From: Lewinellaceae bacterium
GTDB lineage: Bacteria; Bacteroidota; Bacteroidia; Chitinophagales; Saprospiraceae
DNA: 64,000 nt
Direction: 5' to 3'
Assembly: GCA_020636005.1 (NCBI GenBank)
Contig: JACJYR010000002.1
Coordinates: forward strand, 868,001 to 932,000
This document shows positions 1 to 8,680 of the stretch, in pieces. Under the pieces are notes generated by a model. That model did no database searches. It saw nothing but the letters and a program-made list of their open reading frames with translations, and was not told where the DNA came from. Numbering within the stretch: the stretch's first letter is position 1; each line of letters starts with the position of its first letter. A program made the position numbers and the translations under genes.

Positions 1-122
1 TTTTTGAAAAGGAACAAAGGGCAGGGTGGCTTTGATCACCCCTTCTTTTGGGCGGGGATGATTGGGATAGGGGATATGGGAGCGGTGCGGTAATTCAGAC
101 CTTTAAATTTTGCAGGTTCAGT

Positions 123-1073
123 TTACTTCTGCTTTTCAAGAGCCTTTCTCAAATCCGCAGCCTTTTTCCTATAGTTGTGATACTCTTCACTAATAATGTC
201 GTCCAGCAATGCATCCACCTGTTGACGCTGTTTTTCATAATCCGGCAACAAGCTTAGCAGCAGGTACCAATCCGTCCTGTCCTTTGTAGTGGGCGACAAA
301 TTTTCACCTCTCATCTTTTGAAAAATAGTTGCTGCTGCTTTGTACTGATTGTTGTTGAAATAGGCGTGTGCCAGCATTTCCTGCGCCTGGGCGAATTCCG
401 TGGGACTGTTTTCTTTCGTGATTTTTTTCAGTTCGACAATGGCCCTTGGATAGTTTGGCGGATTGCTTTTGAAGGCTTTGATGGCGGGTGTAAGTGCGTT
501 TTGTTCGCCAGTTTCATCGCTGTTCCTCCTTCCGCTACCAAGGTTTTCGGGGAGGTCATAGAAGGTGTTGGCCAAGGCCAGGTACCTGTCCTTTTTTTGC
601 TGTGGTGCCGGCATTTTTTCTGCTTTGTTTTCCTCCGTGTTGGCAATTGGTACTTCTTTGGGCGGCGATTTGGGCGCTGGCTGTTGTTCAATTGGCTTGT
701 TTTCGGCTGGAGGATTTTCCTCGACCGGAGGCATGGCAGGATGTGGCTGGGCGTTGAATTTTACCACGAAAAACACTACCCCGCCAAGCAGCCCGGCAGC
801 AAGCAACAGCAGCCACCACCGCCTTTTTGTCCGGGGCAAATCCGCAGGGTTTTCATCAGGGGGTGCAGTTTTCCAGCTTTCCATTTTCCCCCTCAGATCC
901 TGCTCTATCAAATACTCCACGCCTTCCCGCTCGAAGCGGTGCAGGTCGAGCAGTTCCCGCAGGGCGGGGTCGGCGGCGGCTTGCTGCTCAAAGGTGGCTG
1001 CCTCCTCTTCGGTCAGTTTCCCGCCGAGGTATGCCTCAATTTTATCAAAAAGTATTTCGTCCCTGTTCTCCAT
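123..1073 (-). CDS. Membrane anti-sigma-like protein with C-terminal TPR-like region
   Basis: The protein has 316 residues. The first ~60 are acidic and helical and resemble the N-terminal part of anti-sigma factors. One membrane segment lies at about 86-106, preceded by basic and Trp residues. A Pro/Glu/Lys-rich linker (about 107-165) follows, then a C-terminal region (about 215-316) of helix pairs with Tyr and Ala spacing that looks like tetratricopeptide repeats. It directly follows the ECF sigma gene, and the two reading frames overlap if the GTG at 1124 is used (GTGA overlap). I chose the ATG at 1073 because the protein then begins with the acidic helical region; the 17 extra residues from GTG look like read-through. 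Inferred role: holding the neighbouring sigma factor at the inner membrane. No conserved zinc motif (HxxxCxxC) is visible, so an ordinary ZAS-type mechanism is not supported. Confidence 0.75.
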   Translation of the reverse strand: MENRDEILFDKIEAYLGGKLTEEEAATFEQQAAADPALRELLDLHRFEREGVEYLIEQDLRGKMESWKTAPPDENPADLPRTKRRWWLLLLAAGLLGGVVFFVVKFNAQPHPAMPPVEENPPAENKPIEQQPAPKSPPKEVPIANTEENKAEKMPAPQQKKDRYLALANTFYDLPENLGSGRRNSDETGEQNALTPAIKAFKSNPPNYPRAIVELKKITKENSPTEFAQAQEMLAHAYFNNNQYKAAATIFQKMRGENLSPTTKDRTDWYLLLSLLPDYEKQRQQVDALLDDIISEEYHNYRKKAADLRKALEKQK

Positions 1074-1120
1074 TTTTATTAAGTTGAAATTGGTGCCAGA
1101 AAGCTTGTTCCCCGACCAAT

Positions 1121-1714
1121 TCACTCATTCACCAACAACTCCTTCCACCCTGGGTTTGCCTCCAGGAAATCCCGGAAGCGCAACCGGCAGCGGTAGGCTT
1201 CTTTTTTGGCCATGGCGGCACTGCTGAGGCCAACCTTTTGGGCAATTTCATCCATGCTGTAATCAAGGCCGGCCAGCCGCAGGATTTCCTTGCAGCGGGC
1301 GCCGATCCTGCCCAGCGCCTCATCGAGGTAGCGCTTTTTTTCTTCGGCAATAGCATGGTCCTCAACGCTTTCTGACACCGCCATCCGGTGTTGGGGCTTC
1401 AATTCTTCGAGCGGCCTGCGGCTGCGCAGTTTATTGTACCAATGGAATTTTGCAATGGCCATGAAGTAGGTTTTCAAAGCGCTGTCCCCTTTGAAGGCGC
1501 CCAGCCGAATATTTCGGTCGAAATTGACGAGGGTTTCCTGGGCGGCATCCTCGCCGTCATGCTCGTTGCCGCCATGCTGCACCACAAAGGCGATGACCGC
1601 CTGACGCCAGGCCAGTTTTTCAAACACAAGGTACAGTGCCTTTTCACGGCCTTCGCTGCAGATCTGTCGCAGGATTTCTTCGTCTGTCCACTGGTTTGTT
1701 GAAGGTAGTACCAT
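1121..1714 (-). CDS. ECF-type RNA polymerase sigma factor
   Basis: This 197-residue protein has the two-domain layout of extracytoplasmic-function sigma factors. Region 2 lies at about 25-95; it contains the DAAQE-type helix and an aromatic-rich segment ending in FHWYNKLR, which matches the -10 recognition and melting part. Region 4 lies at about 128-185 and includes a helix-turn-helix around DEIAQKVGLSSAAMAKK. The linker between them is short and acidic, as in the family. It is co-transcribed with the downstream membrane protein, a normal sigma/anti-sigma arrangement. The target regulon cannot be read from this window. Start ATG 1714 is the only reasonable in-frame start near the family N-terminus. 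Confidence 0.85.
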   Translation of the reverse strand: MVLPSTNQWTDEEILRQICSEGREKALYLVFEKLAWRQAVIAFVVQHGGNEHDGEDAAQETLVNFDRNIRLGAFKGDSALKTYFMAIAKFHWYNKLRSRRPLEELKPQHRMAVSESVEDHAIAEEKKRYLDEALGRIGARCKEILRLAGLDYSMDEIAQKVGLSSAAMAKKEAYRCRLRFRDFLEANPGWKELLVNE

Positions 1715-2415
1715 TGGTGGTGCGGGAGGTGCCCAAGCAGGGCTGGATTTATTTGGTTTAGAACAGAAAATTTTGTTTTAGTAAAGGTAGTAAAAGGACA
1801 GATTTCCTCAATAATACCGCCCTGAAAACGTCATTTCCATTGGCGGATAAGAAATGGGCAATAGGCGAAGATAATGGAAGTGTGCCTGGAATTCCATTTT
1901 ACAGCAGCCTATTGAATAGCGACCTTCGGCCTGCGGCCAATAATAAGGAGTGGTCAGGCCAGTGGCGATCATTCCCAATGTATCGGAACAGGCTATCGAG
2001 CCAACAAAATTTTTGACCATCGAACGGCATACAGGCAGATTCCCTGCCCCGGTCGCTCTTCGGCAATTGCAGGACGGGTCAATCTTGTTGTGCAAGGTAG
2101 TGCCAGAGGGCAAACGCATCGGCGATGTGTTCGAAGGCGTCACTGTCCACCAAGCTCGTCGGGAAAAGAAACGCCCGTCTGTCGCCGCCATTATTTTTTC
2201 ATTAAATGAAATCCCTGATTCTCAACTGTTTAATTTTTTTGTCCTATTTTTCCCGCTACAAGCCCATGCGGGCCTTCAAAGGGTCATCAAGCGGCGTTCA
2301 GTAAAATAGGAACCGTTGACCGTCAACCCTTTATCCATTTTTTTTAACTGCTTGAGAAAAGCTTTTGACTCCTGCATGAAGGGCGAAAAAGCTACATTAA
2401 AATCTATTGACACCC
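1715..2415. other. Gene-poor stretch between sigma factor and glgC
   Basis: About 700 bases without a gene I can support. Both strands carry reading frames of 100-130 codons (for example 1950-2309 on plus, starting GTG), but none shows a recognisable motif, and frames on opposite strands compete. Around 2100-2180 a minus-strand segment reads like a short protein fragment, interrupted by stops on either side. The stretch may hold a decayed gene. The bases just before glgC (2310-2415) are AT-richer and probably hold its promoter, but I see no clear TAnnTTTG box. Confidence 0.4.
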
Positions 2416-3690
2416 ATGGTTATCAAAATGATCAGCCTCATCCTGGGCGGCGGGGCCGGCACCAGGCTTCAGCCCCTCACAGAGCACCGCTCCAAACCCG
2501 CCGTACCGATTGGGGGCAAGTACCGCCTCATTGACATCCCCATTTCCAACTGCCTCAATTCAGGCGTTAAGCGGATGTTCGTGCTCACGCAGTTCAACTC
2601 TGCCTCGCTCAACCAGCACATCAAAAACACCTACCACTTCGACCATTTCGGCTCCGGCTTCGTGGACATCCTCGCCGCCGAGCAGCGGCAAGGCAGCGAC
2701 AAGTGGTTCCAGGGTACCGCCGACGCTGTGCGACAGTCCATGCGCCACCTCGTCAACCAGGACTACGACTACATCCTCGTGCTGTCCGGCGACCAGCTCT
2801 ACCAAATGGACTTCGAAGAGATGGCCCGTTCCCACATCGACAAAGGTGCGGACCTGACCATCGCCACCATCCCCGTGGTGGCCAAGGAAGCAACGGCTTT
2901 CGGCATCATGAAGGTCAACGACACCGGCTATATTGATTCTTTTGTGGAAAAACCCAAGCCGGACGTCCTTGCAGATTGGTCGTCCGAAGTATCGGATGAC
3001 CTCAAGCAGCAGGGCAAGGTTTACCTGGCCTCCATGGGCATTTATATTTTTTCAAAAAAAGCGATCAAAAGGCTGTTCAAGGAACATCCTGAGGCCCTGG
3101 ACTTTGGCAAGGAGATCATTCCCGCCGCCATCAACGACAAATATACCGTGGCCAGCTACGAGTACACCGGCTACTGGGAAGACATCGGGAACATTGGCTC
3201 GTTCTTCGAAGCCAACCTGGCCCTGACCGACAACATCCCGAAGTTCAACCTCTTCGACAACCGCCGGGTGGTTTATACCCGCCCCCGTATGCTGCCACCA
3301 AGCAAGTTCTTCGGTACGGTGTTCCGCCATGTCGTGGTTGCTGAGGGCTGCATCGTCCATGCGGAGCGCATTGAACGTTCGGTCATCGGAATCCGCTCCA
3401 GAATTGGTGCCTATACGGTCATTGCCAACTCTATTATCATGGGTAACGATTACTTCCAGCGCCTGGAAGAAATTGTGTTGCAAGACGAAATCCCTTTGGG
3501 GATTGGCCGCCACTGTATCATCGAAAATGCCATCATCGACAAGGATTGCCGCATCGGCGACAACGTCGTCATCCGTGGCAACCCCGGCAAACTGGCGGAC
3601 GACTCGCAGCCGACCCACGCCATCGTTGATGGCATCGTGGTGTTGAAAAAAGGGGCGATTATTCCCGATGGCAGCCGTATTGGGGCTTAG
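2416..3690 (+). CDS. glgC: Glucose-1-phosphate adenylyltransferase (ADP-glucose pyrophosphorylase)
   Basis: It makes ADP-glucose from glucose-1-phosphate and ATP, the committed step of bacterial glycogen synthesis. The 424-residue protein begins with the nucleotidyltransferase signature GGGAGTRLQPLT, followed by SKPAVPIGGKYRLID. Further landmarks are the SGDQLYQMDF segment (metal/catalytic Asp), FVEKP (sugar-phosphate binding) and a C-terminal left-handed beta-helix rich in IGxxxVI hexapeptides (about 310-420). The TTG at 2407 would add three residues; I prefer ATG 2416. A second ATG at 2428 would give the usual N-terminus ISLILGGG and is possible. No other glycogen gene lies alongside, so it appears to be a single-gene unit here. 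Confidence 0.95.
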   Translation: MVIKMISLILGGGAGTRLQPLTEHRSKPAVPIGGKYRLIDIPISNCLNSGVKRMFVLTQFNSASLNQHIKNTYHFDHFGSGFVDILAAEQRQGSDKWFQGTADAVRQSMRHLVNQDYDYILVLSGDQLYQMDFEEMARSHIDKGADLTIATIPVVAKEATAFGIMKVNDTGYIDSFVEKPKPDVLADWSSEVSDDLKQQGKVYLASMGIYIFSKKAIKRLFKEHPEALDFGKEIIPAAINDKYTVASYEYTGYWEDIGNIGSFFEANLALTDNIPKFNLFDNRRVVYTRPRMLPPSKFFGTVFRHVVVAEGCIVHAERIERSVIGIRSRIGAYTVIANSIIMGNDYFQRLEEIVLQDEIPLGIGRHCIIENAIIDKDCRIGDNVVIRGNPGKLADDSQPTHAIVDGIVVLKKGAIIPDGSRIGA

Positions 3691-3845
3691 AACTCGGCAA
3701 ACTAAGTTTCTCATCATTTTGGATTTAGGTACTTGCTGTAAGAATTTAGATTTCAGGTTTACCTGCGCCCGCAAAATCTCAAACCTTATCGCATAGCTGA
3801 TGGCTGAAATTGATGGAAATTTAGTTGATAGTGTACTTGTGTAGT

Positions 3846-3971
3846 TGTTTGAAATCGAAGATTCACGTCAGTAAATGGTTTGACTTTGATTGAAATGGTT
3901 TGGCTTTGTTGTCAACTGTAGGAATGGCTGAAGACCGTCCATTTACTGACGTGAATCTTCGATTTCAAACA
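3846..3971. repeat. 33-bp perfect inverted repeat with 60-base loop
   Basis: The arms 3846-3878 and 3939-3971 are exact reverse complements over 33 bases. The outer part of the left arm, together with five bases outside it (3841-3864), recurs as a 24-base exact match at 47635-47658, so this is a repeat family and not a chance palindrome. The structure could be a small non-autonomous element, an RNA hairpin or a protein-binding site. There is no transposase nearby. Confidence 0.8.
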
Positions 3972-4016
3972 GCACCAATTGGGTCGAACCATTTGGCCTA
4001 CCTGCTTTACGGTTGG

Positions 4017-4049
4017 GAATGGCGATTGCAACGACTGCAATCGCCATTC
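4017..4049. repeat. Perfect 14-bp-stem hairpin
   Basis: GAATGGCGATTGCA at 4017-4030 pairs perfectly with 4036-4049 around the loop ACGAC. No T-run follows on either strand, so it is not an obvious intrinsic terminator. Confidence 0.7.
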
Positions 4050-4065
4050 GTAAATCGTACTTTGT

Positions 4066-4173
4066 AACGAAGAAAAATAACTTCACCATTTTGATTTTGA
4101 AAACCCCAGCCATGGAGAGGTTTTTTTTAAAAATAATCCCGATTTCACATCGGGATTATTTGTCCTTCGATCC
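4066..4173 (+). repeat. Dispersed twin-hairpin repeat, copy A
   Basis: Member of a ~110-bp repeat family seen eight times here. It reads cTTCACCATTTTGATTTTG, then hairpin 1 (AAAACCCC ... GAGGTTTT plus a T-run), then hairpin 2 (AATAATCCCGAT ... ATCGGGATTATT plus T), then the end box CCTTCGATCC. In this copy hairpin 2 has the TTCAC apex. It ends 53 bases before the ATP-grasp start codon. Confidence 0.85.
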
Positions 4174-4226
4174 TTTGTAAATAAATTCCGTGCCCGCACC
4201 AAATAGCCTTCAACAACAGCATCAAA

Positions 4227-5420
4227 ATGAAACCACTGACTTTCCTCTGTATTTCCTGCGAATTCAAAGGCCTTGACTTTTTGCGCTATTGCAAGGCCGA
4301 AGGCAACAAAGTATTCCTCGTCACGGCCAAAGGCCTTGAAAACTCCTCCTGGCCCCGGGAAGTGTTGGACGATATTTTCTTCATGGACGAGGTCACCCAC
4401 GGTTCGTGGAACATGGAGCACTTCATCGCCGGGCTGGCCTACCTCATGCGCACCCACAAGATAGACCGCCTGGTGGCCATTGACGACTTCGATGTGGAAG
4501 AAACCGCCGAACTCCGGGAGCATTTCCGCCTGCCGGGCATGGGCCAAACGACCTCCCGCCATTTCAGGGACAAACTGGCCATGCGCTTGAAAGCAGCAGA
4601 GGCCGGGCTGCAGGTGCCCGCTTTTACCTCCCTTTTTAACGACGAGGAAATCAATGAATTCACGGCCCGGGTCAGCCCCCCCTACATGGTAAAGCCCCGC
4701 TTCGAGGCGGCAGCCAAGGGCATCCGCAAAGTGCATTCTGCCGACGAACTGTGGCGGGCCATTTTTGAACTGGGTGACAAACGCCACAACTACCTCTGCG
4801 AACAGTTCCGGCCCGGCGACATCTACCACGTGGATGCCCTCACAGTGGGCGGCAAGCCCGTCTTCACCAGGGTTTCCCAATACCTCAGCACGCCCTGGGA
4901 CGTGGCGCATGGAGGAGGTATTTTCCGATCTGTTGTTTGTGAATACGGTTCAAAAGACGAAAAAGAACTCACCAAATTCAATACAGGTGTGATGAAAGCC
5001 TTTGGTATGGTCTATTCTGCCTCCCATACCGAGTTTATCAAATGCAACGAGGACGGCCAGTTTTATTTCCTCGAAACCTCCTCCCGGGTGGGCGGTGCCA
5101 ACCTTGCCGAAATGGTCGAGTTTTCATCGGGCATCAACCTGTGGGGGGAATGGGCCAGGCTCGAAACAGCGGTCGCCCGGGGCACGGAGTACAAATTGCC
5201 CCCCGTACGTAAAGAATACGCCGGTATTATCACCTCCCTTTCCCGCCAAAGAGAACCCGACCATTCCAGCTTTAATGACCCCGAAATTGTCTGGCGTATG
5301 AAAAAAGACCATCATATCGGGCTTATCCTGAAATCGGACAGCCGGGAGCGGATTTTGGAACTGCTGAACCAATATGCCCACCGCATCCGGCAGGATTTCC
5401 ACGCCTCCATGCCCGCTTGA
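4227..5420 (+). CDS. ATP-grasp family carboxylate-amine/thiol ligase-like protein
   Basis: The 397-residue protein has a Rossmann-like N-terminal domain (1-100) followed by an ATP-grasp fold (about 110-315). Visible elements: an ATP-binding lysine in YMVKPRFEAAAKG, CEQFRPGDIYHVDAL (the strand with the acidic/His pair) and FLETSSRVGGA, which corresponds to the E-x-x-x-R-x-GG metal/phosphate motif of the carbamoyl-phosphate-synthase-like subgroup. Members of this subgroup join a carboxylate to an amine using ATP; the substrate cannot be read here. It is monocistronic: twin-hairpin repeat A precedes it and partial copy B follows. A peptide or amino-acid ligase is the most likely general role. 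Confidence 0.8.
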   Translation: MKPLTFLCISCEFKGLDFLRYCKAEGNKVFLVTAKGLENSSWPREVLDDIFFMDEVTHGSWNMEHFIAGLAYLMRTHKIDRLVAIDDFDVEETAELREHFRLPGMGQTTSRHFRDKLAMRLKAAEAGLQVPAFTSLFNDEEINEFTARVSPPYMVKPRFEAAAKGIRKVHSADELWRAIFELGDKRHNYLCEQFRPGDIYHVDALTVGGKPVFTRVSQYLSTPWDVAHGGGIFRSVVCEYGSKDEKELTKFNTGVMKAFGMVYSASHTEFIKCNEDGQFYFLETSSRVGGANLAEMVEFSSGINLWGEWARLETAVARGTEYKLPPVRKEYAGIITSLSRQREPDHSSFNDPEIVWRMKKDHHIGLILKSDSRERILELLNQYAHRIRQDFHASMPA

Positions 5421-5456
5421 CACATGGCAGGCCGGCCCGCAAAGCTGTCTTTTATA

Positions 5457-5499
5457 GATAATCCCGGTGTGAAATCGGGATTATTTATCCTTCGATCCT
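5457..5499 (+). repeat. Dispersed twin-hairpin repeat, partial copy B
   Basis: Only the second half of the repeat is present: hairpin 2 with the GTGAA apex and the CCTTCGATCC end box. It lies between the convergent ends of the ATP-grasp gene and the GT2 gene, where it could serve as a bidirectional terminator. Confidence 0.75.
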
Positions 5500-6426
5500 A
5501 GCTTCGCCATGCACCTTTCGGATCTTATAGGGCCGCTTTTGTTGCGATTCAAAATACGTCCGCATCTGAATTTCCACAACGATGCCCACGGTAATCAGCT
5601 GGATGCCGCCGATGAAAAGCATGAGGCCGAGGATGAGCAAGGGCTTGCCCCAGATATCGTGGCCCAGCAGTTTCAGCACGCCCAGGTACAGGTTAATGGC
5701 AGTGCCGAGCAGGAACATGACCACGCCCACATTGCCGAACAGGTGCATGGGCCGTTGCAGGTAGCTTTTGAAAAAGAGCATGAGCAGCAGATCGCTCATC
5801 ACCTTGAAAGTGCGCCCCAGGCCGTATTTCGATTTGCCAAACCGGCGGGGGTGGTGTTTCACCTCCATCTGCGTAATGCGGGCCCCTTCCAGGTGGGCCA
5901 GCACGGGAATGAAGCGGTGCAGTTCGCCATAAAGGCCAAGGTCTTTGGCCACCTCGCTTCGGAAGACTTTTAAGGCGCAACCATAATCTTTCATTTTTAC
6001 GCCCGCCGTGGTGCGGATGATCCAGTTGGCCACCATGCTGGGGATTTTGCGCAGGAAGAAGCCGTCTTTGCGGTTGGCACGAATGCCGGCCACCATATCC
6101 CAATGGCCATCCTGCGCCACCTGGAGCATGGCCGGAATATCGGAAGGGTCGTTTTGGAGGTCGCCATCGAGGGTAGCGATAAAATCGCCCCGGGCATGGT
6201 CGATGCCGGCCATGAGGGCCAGGCTTTGGCCATAGTTCTTGCGCAGTTCGATGATTCTCAGGCGCTTGTCCGGGATGGCCTTCAAGGCAGCAAGCGTCCC
6301 ATCGGTAGAACCGTCGTCCACAAAAATGATTTCATATTCAAATCCCGCCAAGGCAGCAGCCAGTTGCCCGGAAAGCAAGGCCACATTTTCTTCCTCATTG
6401 AACACACTGATGACGACTGAAAGCAT
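5485..6426 (-). CDS. GT2 family polyprenyl-phosphate glycosyltransferase (DPM1/GtrB/ArnC-like)
   Basis: A 313-residue membrane glycosyltransferase. The N-terminal GT-A domain shows SVFNEEENV, the nucleotide-binding FVDDGSTDGT (about 34-43) and DGDLQNDPSDIP (about 85-96), the typical dolichol-phosphate sugar synthase acidic motif. Two C-terminal membrane segments (about 229-250 and 262-288) match the GtrB/ArnC topology. Such enzymes transfer a sugar from a nucleotide carrier to undecaprenyl phosphate on the cytoplasmic face. The GT39 gene lies 104 bases upstream on the same strand and probably uses the lipid-linked sugar made here. Its stop codon sits beside partial repeat copy B (5457-5499). 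Confidence 0.88.
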   Translation of the reverse strand: MLSVVISVFNEEENVALLSGQLAAALAGFEYEIIFVDDGSTDGTLAALKAIPDKRLRIIELRKNYGQSLALMAGIDHARGDFIATLDGDLQNDPSDIPAMLQVAQDGHWDMVAGIRANRKDGFFLRKIPSMVANWIIRTTAGVKMKDYGCALKVFRSEVAKDLGLYGELHRFIPVLAHLEGARITQMEVKHHPRRFGKSKYGLGRTFKVMSDLLLMLFFKSYLQRPMHLFGNVGVVMFLLGTAINLYLGVLKLLGHDIWGKPLLILGLMLFIGGIQLITVGIVVEIQMRTYFESQQKRPYKIRKVHGEARIEG

Positions 6427-6479
6427 TTTGGATCTAAATAAGGTTAAAGCAGAAAGGTAAAAGTAGTAATTCCATTGCC

Positions 6480-6541
6480 CTCTCTCATTCTCTCATTCTC
6501 TCTCATTCTCTCTCATCCTCTCATTCTCTCTCATCCTCTCC
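6480..6541. repeat. CT-rich microsatellite (TCTCATTC-type units)
   Basis: About 60 bases built from variants of CTCTCATT/CTCTCATC. It covers the stop codon of the GT39 gene and the spacer to the GT2 gene. A cleaner version of four TTCTCTCA octamers occurs at 40374-40405, at the end of rodA. Such tracts can change length by slippage; here that would alter only the end of the protein or the spacer. Confidence 0.8.
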
Positions 6542-8156
6542 ACCGCCCTATCATCAATTCCCCACACTCCCACTTGACCCGGACTTTGCACAATTCCTCA
6601 AAATCATCCTTTGGGTAAAGGGAAGTGTTGACCAGGTAAAACCCCGGCCTATCAAAATCATGGTGAACGGAGGTAAGAATTTGACCGGTCTCCCGGGTGA
6701 AATAGTAGCCGGTGATAGGTTGGTTGCCGAGGCTGTTTTGATAAATATAAAGGGGCTGGCCGCCCAGTTTTTCCACCGCAGCGAGGGTGCTGTCCCGTAC
6801 GAAGTTGCGGCAATCAATGGCCTGCCGTGAGGGCAGCACGAACCAGTCGAAGCCGAGCCTTGCCACCAGCAATACCAGCACGAAAGTCAGCATCCGCTGG
6901 GGTTTCCAGCGCCAGTAAAGTACTGTCAAAGCACCCATCCCAAGTGCCAGGCCCGCCGTCTTGGCCCACAAATAGGGGATTCCCTGCAAAGCCGGCCAAA
7001 AAGGCGGTAACAGGCTGGAAATCGTGGCCAATATGCACAGCCCAAAGAAGGTCTTTTCCACCAACTGCCACTGACTCGTTTTCTCTTTTTGGTTGATGGA
7101 ATGTAAGTAAATAAAAGCCGAAAATACCAAGGGTACGTGCATGAACAGATAGCGGGGATAGACCTCCACCGACGACCAATAAGGCAAAACGGTAGCTGCA
7201 AAAACCAGCAGGTTCCAGGTGATGAACTTATTGCGCAGGATGTGCCGCCAGGCATCTTTCCCCAAAAAATAAACCAGCAGCAGCGTCCAGGGCAGGAAGT
7301 GGAACCACATCTCGAAAGGAAAGGTGAAAAAATGCCGCACCGTTTCCCAAAGCCCATATTCCACAAAGGTGCGCTTCGCCGATTCGTGGAAAATGGTGCC
7401 TGCGATAGTGGTCAAACCGTTTTCCCTGGCATACAGAAAATAATAGCTGCCCACTATCCCTGCGAACAAGGCCACGCCTGCCACATGTGCCCACGAAAAC
7501 AAGTGCCGCCATTTCTTTTGCCAGACAAAATAAACAGGCAGGGCGATGCCGAGAAAGACCACCGCCGGCAAGGCTTTCAGCATAAAGCCAATGGCCGCCA
7601 GCAGGTAGGACAGCACAAACAGCCGCCAGTAACGCCCTTTTTCCCCTTCGTGGTAAATGACCATGAACAGGCTGAACATTACCCAGGAAAAGCAGGTATC
7701 AATCAGCCCCAGCATCGAATCCCAGAAGAGGATGCGCCCGCAGGTGATGAGGGCGAGGGGGGGCAATAGAGCAGTGTGGGCTGAGGGTTGAGAAGGGCGG
7801 GGATCAGGTGGGGCGATGTTTTTTTTGAAAAAATGATAGACCGTGGCAGCATAGGCCAGCAGGAAGAATACCGTTGGGAGCCGGGAGATGAACTCGTCGG
7901 TGCGGCCGGTGAGCTTGTACACGGCGAGCAGGATCCAGTTGTAGAGCGGGGGCTTGTTGTAGTACAGTTCGCCGAACATGGTCGGGGTGAGGTAATTGTG
8001 CGAAATGTCCATTTCCAGTGCCACCAGCGCCCGGATACCTTCGTCGTCGGTGAAGGCCGAAAGGCCCAGGTGGACCAGGAGCGCAGGCAACAGTAGGAGC
8101 GCAATCCCGTATAGCAGGAGGTTGTTCCTTGAAAAGATATGGTGTCGGTCAGGCAT
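6531..8156 (-). CDS. ArnT/PMT-like GT39 family glycosyltransferase
   Basis: A 541-residue integral membrane protein with about ten to twelve hydrophobic segments. The first periplasmic loop carries an acidic pair (FTDDEGIRAL, about residues 33-42) where GT39/ArnT enzymes have their catalytic Asp/Glu. The NKPPLYNWILL motif (about 68-78) is the typical 'KPPLYYW' of bacterial PMT-like proteins. A C-terminal soluble domain follows (about 430-541). Known family members move a sugar from undecaprenyl phosphate to lipid A or protein in the periplasm. The GT2 gene immediately downstream is the natural donor-maker. The acceptor (lipid A, protein or glycolipid) is unknown. The last codons lie in the CT-rich microsatellite. 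Confidence 0.85.
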   Translation of the reverse strand: MPDRHHIFSRNNLLLYGIALLLLPALLVHLGLSAFTDDEGIRALVALEMDISHNYLTPTMFGELYYNKPPLYNWILLAVYKLTGRTDEFISRLPTVFFLLAYAATVYHFFKKNIAPPDPRPSQPSAHTALLPPLALITCGRILFWDSMLGLIDTCFSWVMFSLFMVIYHEGEKGRYWRLFVLSYLLAAIGFMLKALPAVVFLGIALPVYFVWQKKWRHLFSWAHVAGVALFAGIVGSYYFLYARENGLTTIAGTIFHESAKRTFVEYGLWETVRHFFTFPFEMWFHFLPWTLLLVYFLGKDAWRHILRNKFITWNLLVFAATVLPYWSSVEVYPRYLFMHVPLVFSAFIYLHSINQKEKTSQWQLVEKTFFGLCILATISSLLPPFWPALQGIPYLWAKTAGLALGMGALTVLYWRWKPQRMLTFVLVLLVARLGFDWFVLPSRQAIDCRNFVRDSTLAAVEKLGGQPLYIYQNSLGNQPITGYYFTRETGQILTSVHHDFDRPGFYLVNTSLYPKDDFEELCKVRVKWECGELMIGRWRG

Positions 8157-8330
8157 GAACTGGTACGAACATTTTGAGCGGCAAAGGTATTTACAGAAGT
8201 CAGTAGGCAGCCAGTGCCTATTGTTTTTTTAAAGAATTGTCCGCAGGGCATTTTTCCCAATTAATAAACACGAATACCAGCCCCGGCCTGGGCGGCGTTT
8301 TTGTACCTTTACCTGACCATCGTACTCGTA

Positions 8331-8441
8331 TAGTAATGATGAAAAAATAACTTCACCATTTTGATTTTGAAAACCCCAGCAATGGAGGGGTTTTTTAAAA
8401 ATAATCCAGATGTGAAATCGGGATTATTTTTCCTTCGATCC
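8331..8441 (+). repeat. Dispersed twin-hairpin repeat, copy C
   Basis: A full-length copy starting TAGTAAtGATGAAAAAATAA and ending CCTTCGATCC. Hairpin 1 is perfect here (AAAACCCC/GGGGTTTT followed by T). Hairpin 2 has the GTGAA apex and one mismatch in the stem. Confidence 0.88.
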
Positions 8442-8570
8442 ATAAAGGTCAACAGCGGGTAGTGACTTCCAAAACCCCTCGAAAACAGTGGGCAATACCC
8501 TGATAGTCAAAGTTTTGATTTGAACCAAGATGACCAAACCATCCGTGTTTGGCTATATGTAGCGAACTTG

Positions 8571-8679
8571 CTCATTTTGATTTTGAAAACCCTGGCAAGC
8601 CCTTCCAGGATGGCCTGTTGGTTTTCAAAAATAATCCCGAACGGGCTTCGGGAGTTACCTGATTTTTTCCTTCGATCCC
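8571..8679 (+). repeat. Dispersed twin-hairpin repeat, divergent copy D abutting PBP1A
   Basis: Only CATTTTGATTTTGAAAACC, AATAATCCCGA and the end box CCTTCGATCC are plainly shared with other copies. The middle has a different sequence but still pairs: CCTGG/CCAGG, and TCCCGAA/TTCGGGA in place of the usual second stem. The end box finishes one base before the PBP1A ATG at 8681, so the repeat is the immediate 5' flank of the gene. Confidence 0.7.
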
Positions 8680-8680
8680 A

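Larger units (their letters stand above)
3691..4226. other. Gene-free spacer packed with palindromes
   Basis: No coding region is visible. In order the spacer holds: a 33-bp perfect inverted repeat (3846-3878 with 3939-3971), a perfect 14-bp-stem hairpin with a 5-base loop (4017-4049), and one copy of the dispersed twin-hairpin repeat (4066-4173). The 60-base loop of the first repeat contains two near-identical direct copies of AATGGTTTGrCTTTG. The spacer separates glgC from the ATP-grasp gene, both on plus. Confidence 0.8.
8157..8680. other. Divergent intergenic region holding two twin-hairpin repeats
   Basis: There is no gene between the divergent GT39 and PBP1A genes. Two repeat copies (C at 8331-8441, D at 8571-8679) point toward PBP1A. 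Between them lies a small imperfect palindrome (CCAAAC ... GTTTGG near 8534-8553). Promoters for both directions must lie here, but no clear TAnnTTTG box with a -33 TTG was found. Confidence 0.6.

Noticed and set aside
1950..2309. GTG-started frame of 119 codons between sigma factor and glgC
   Set aside because: No motif, competing frames on the other strand, and no promoter box. It is kept only as a possible remnant.
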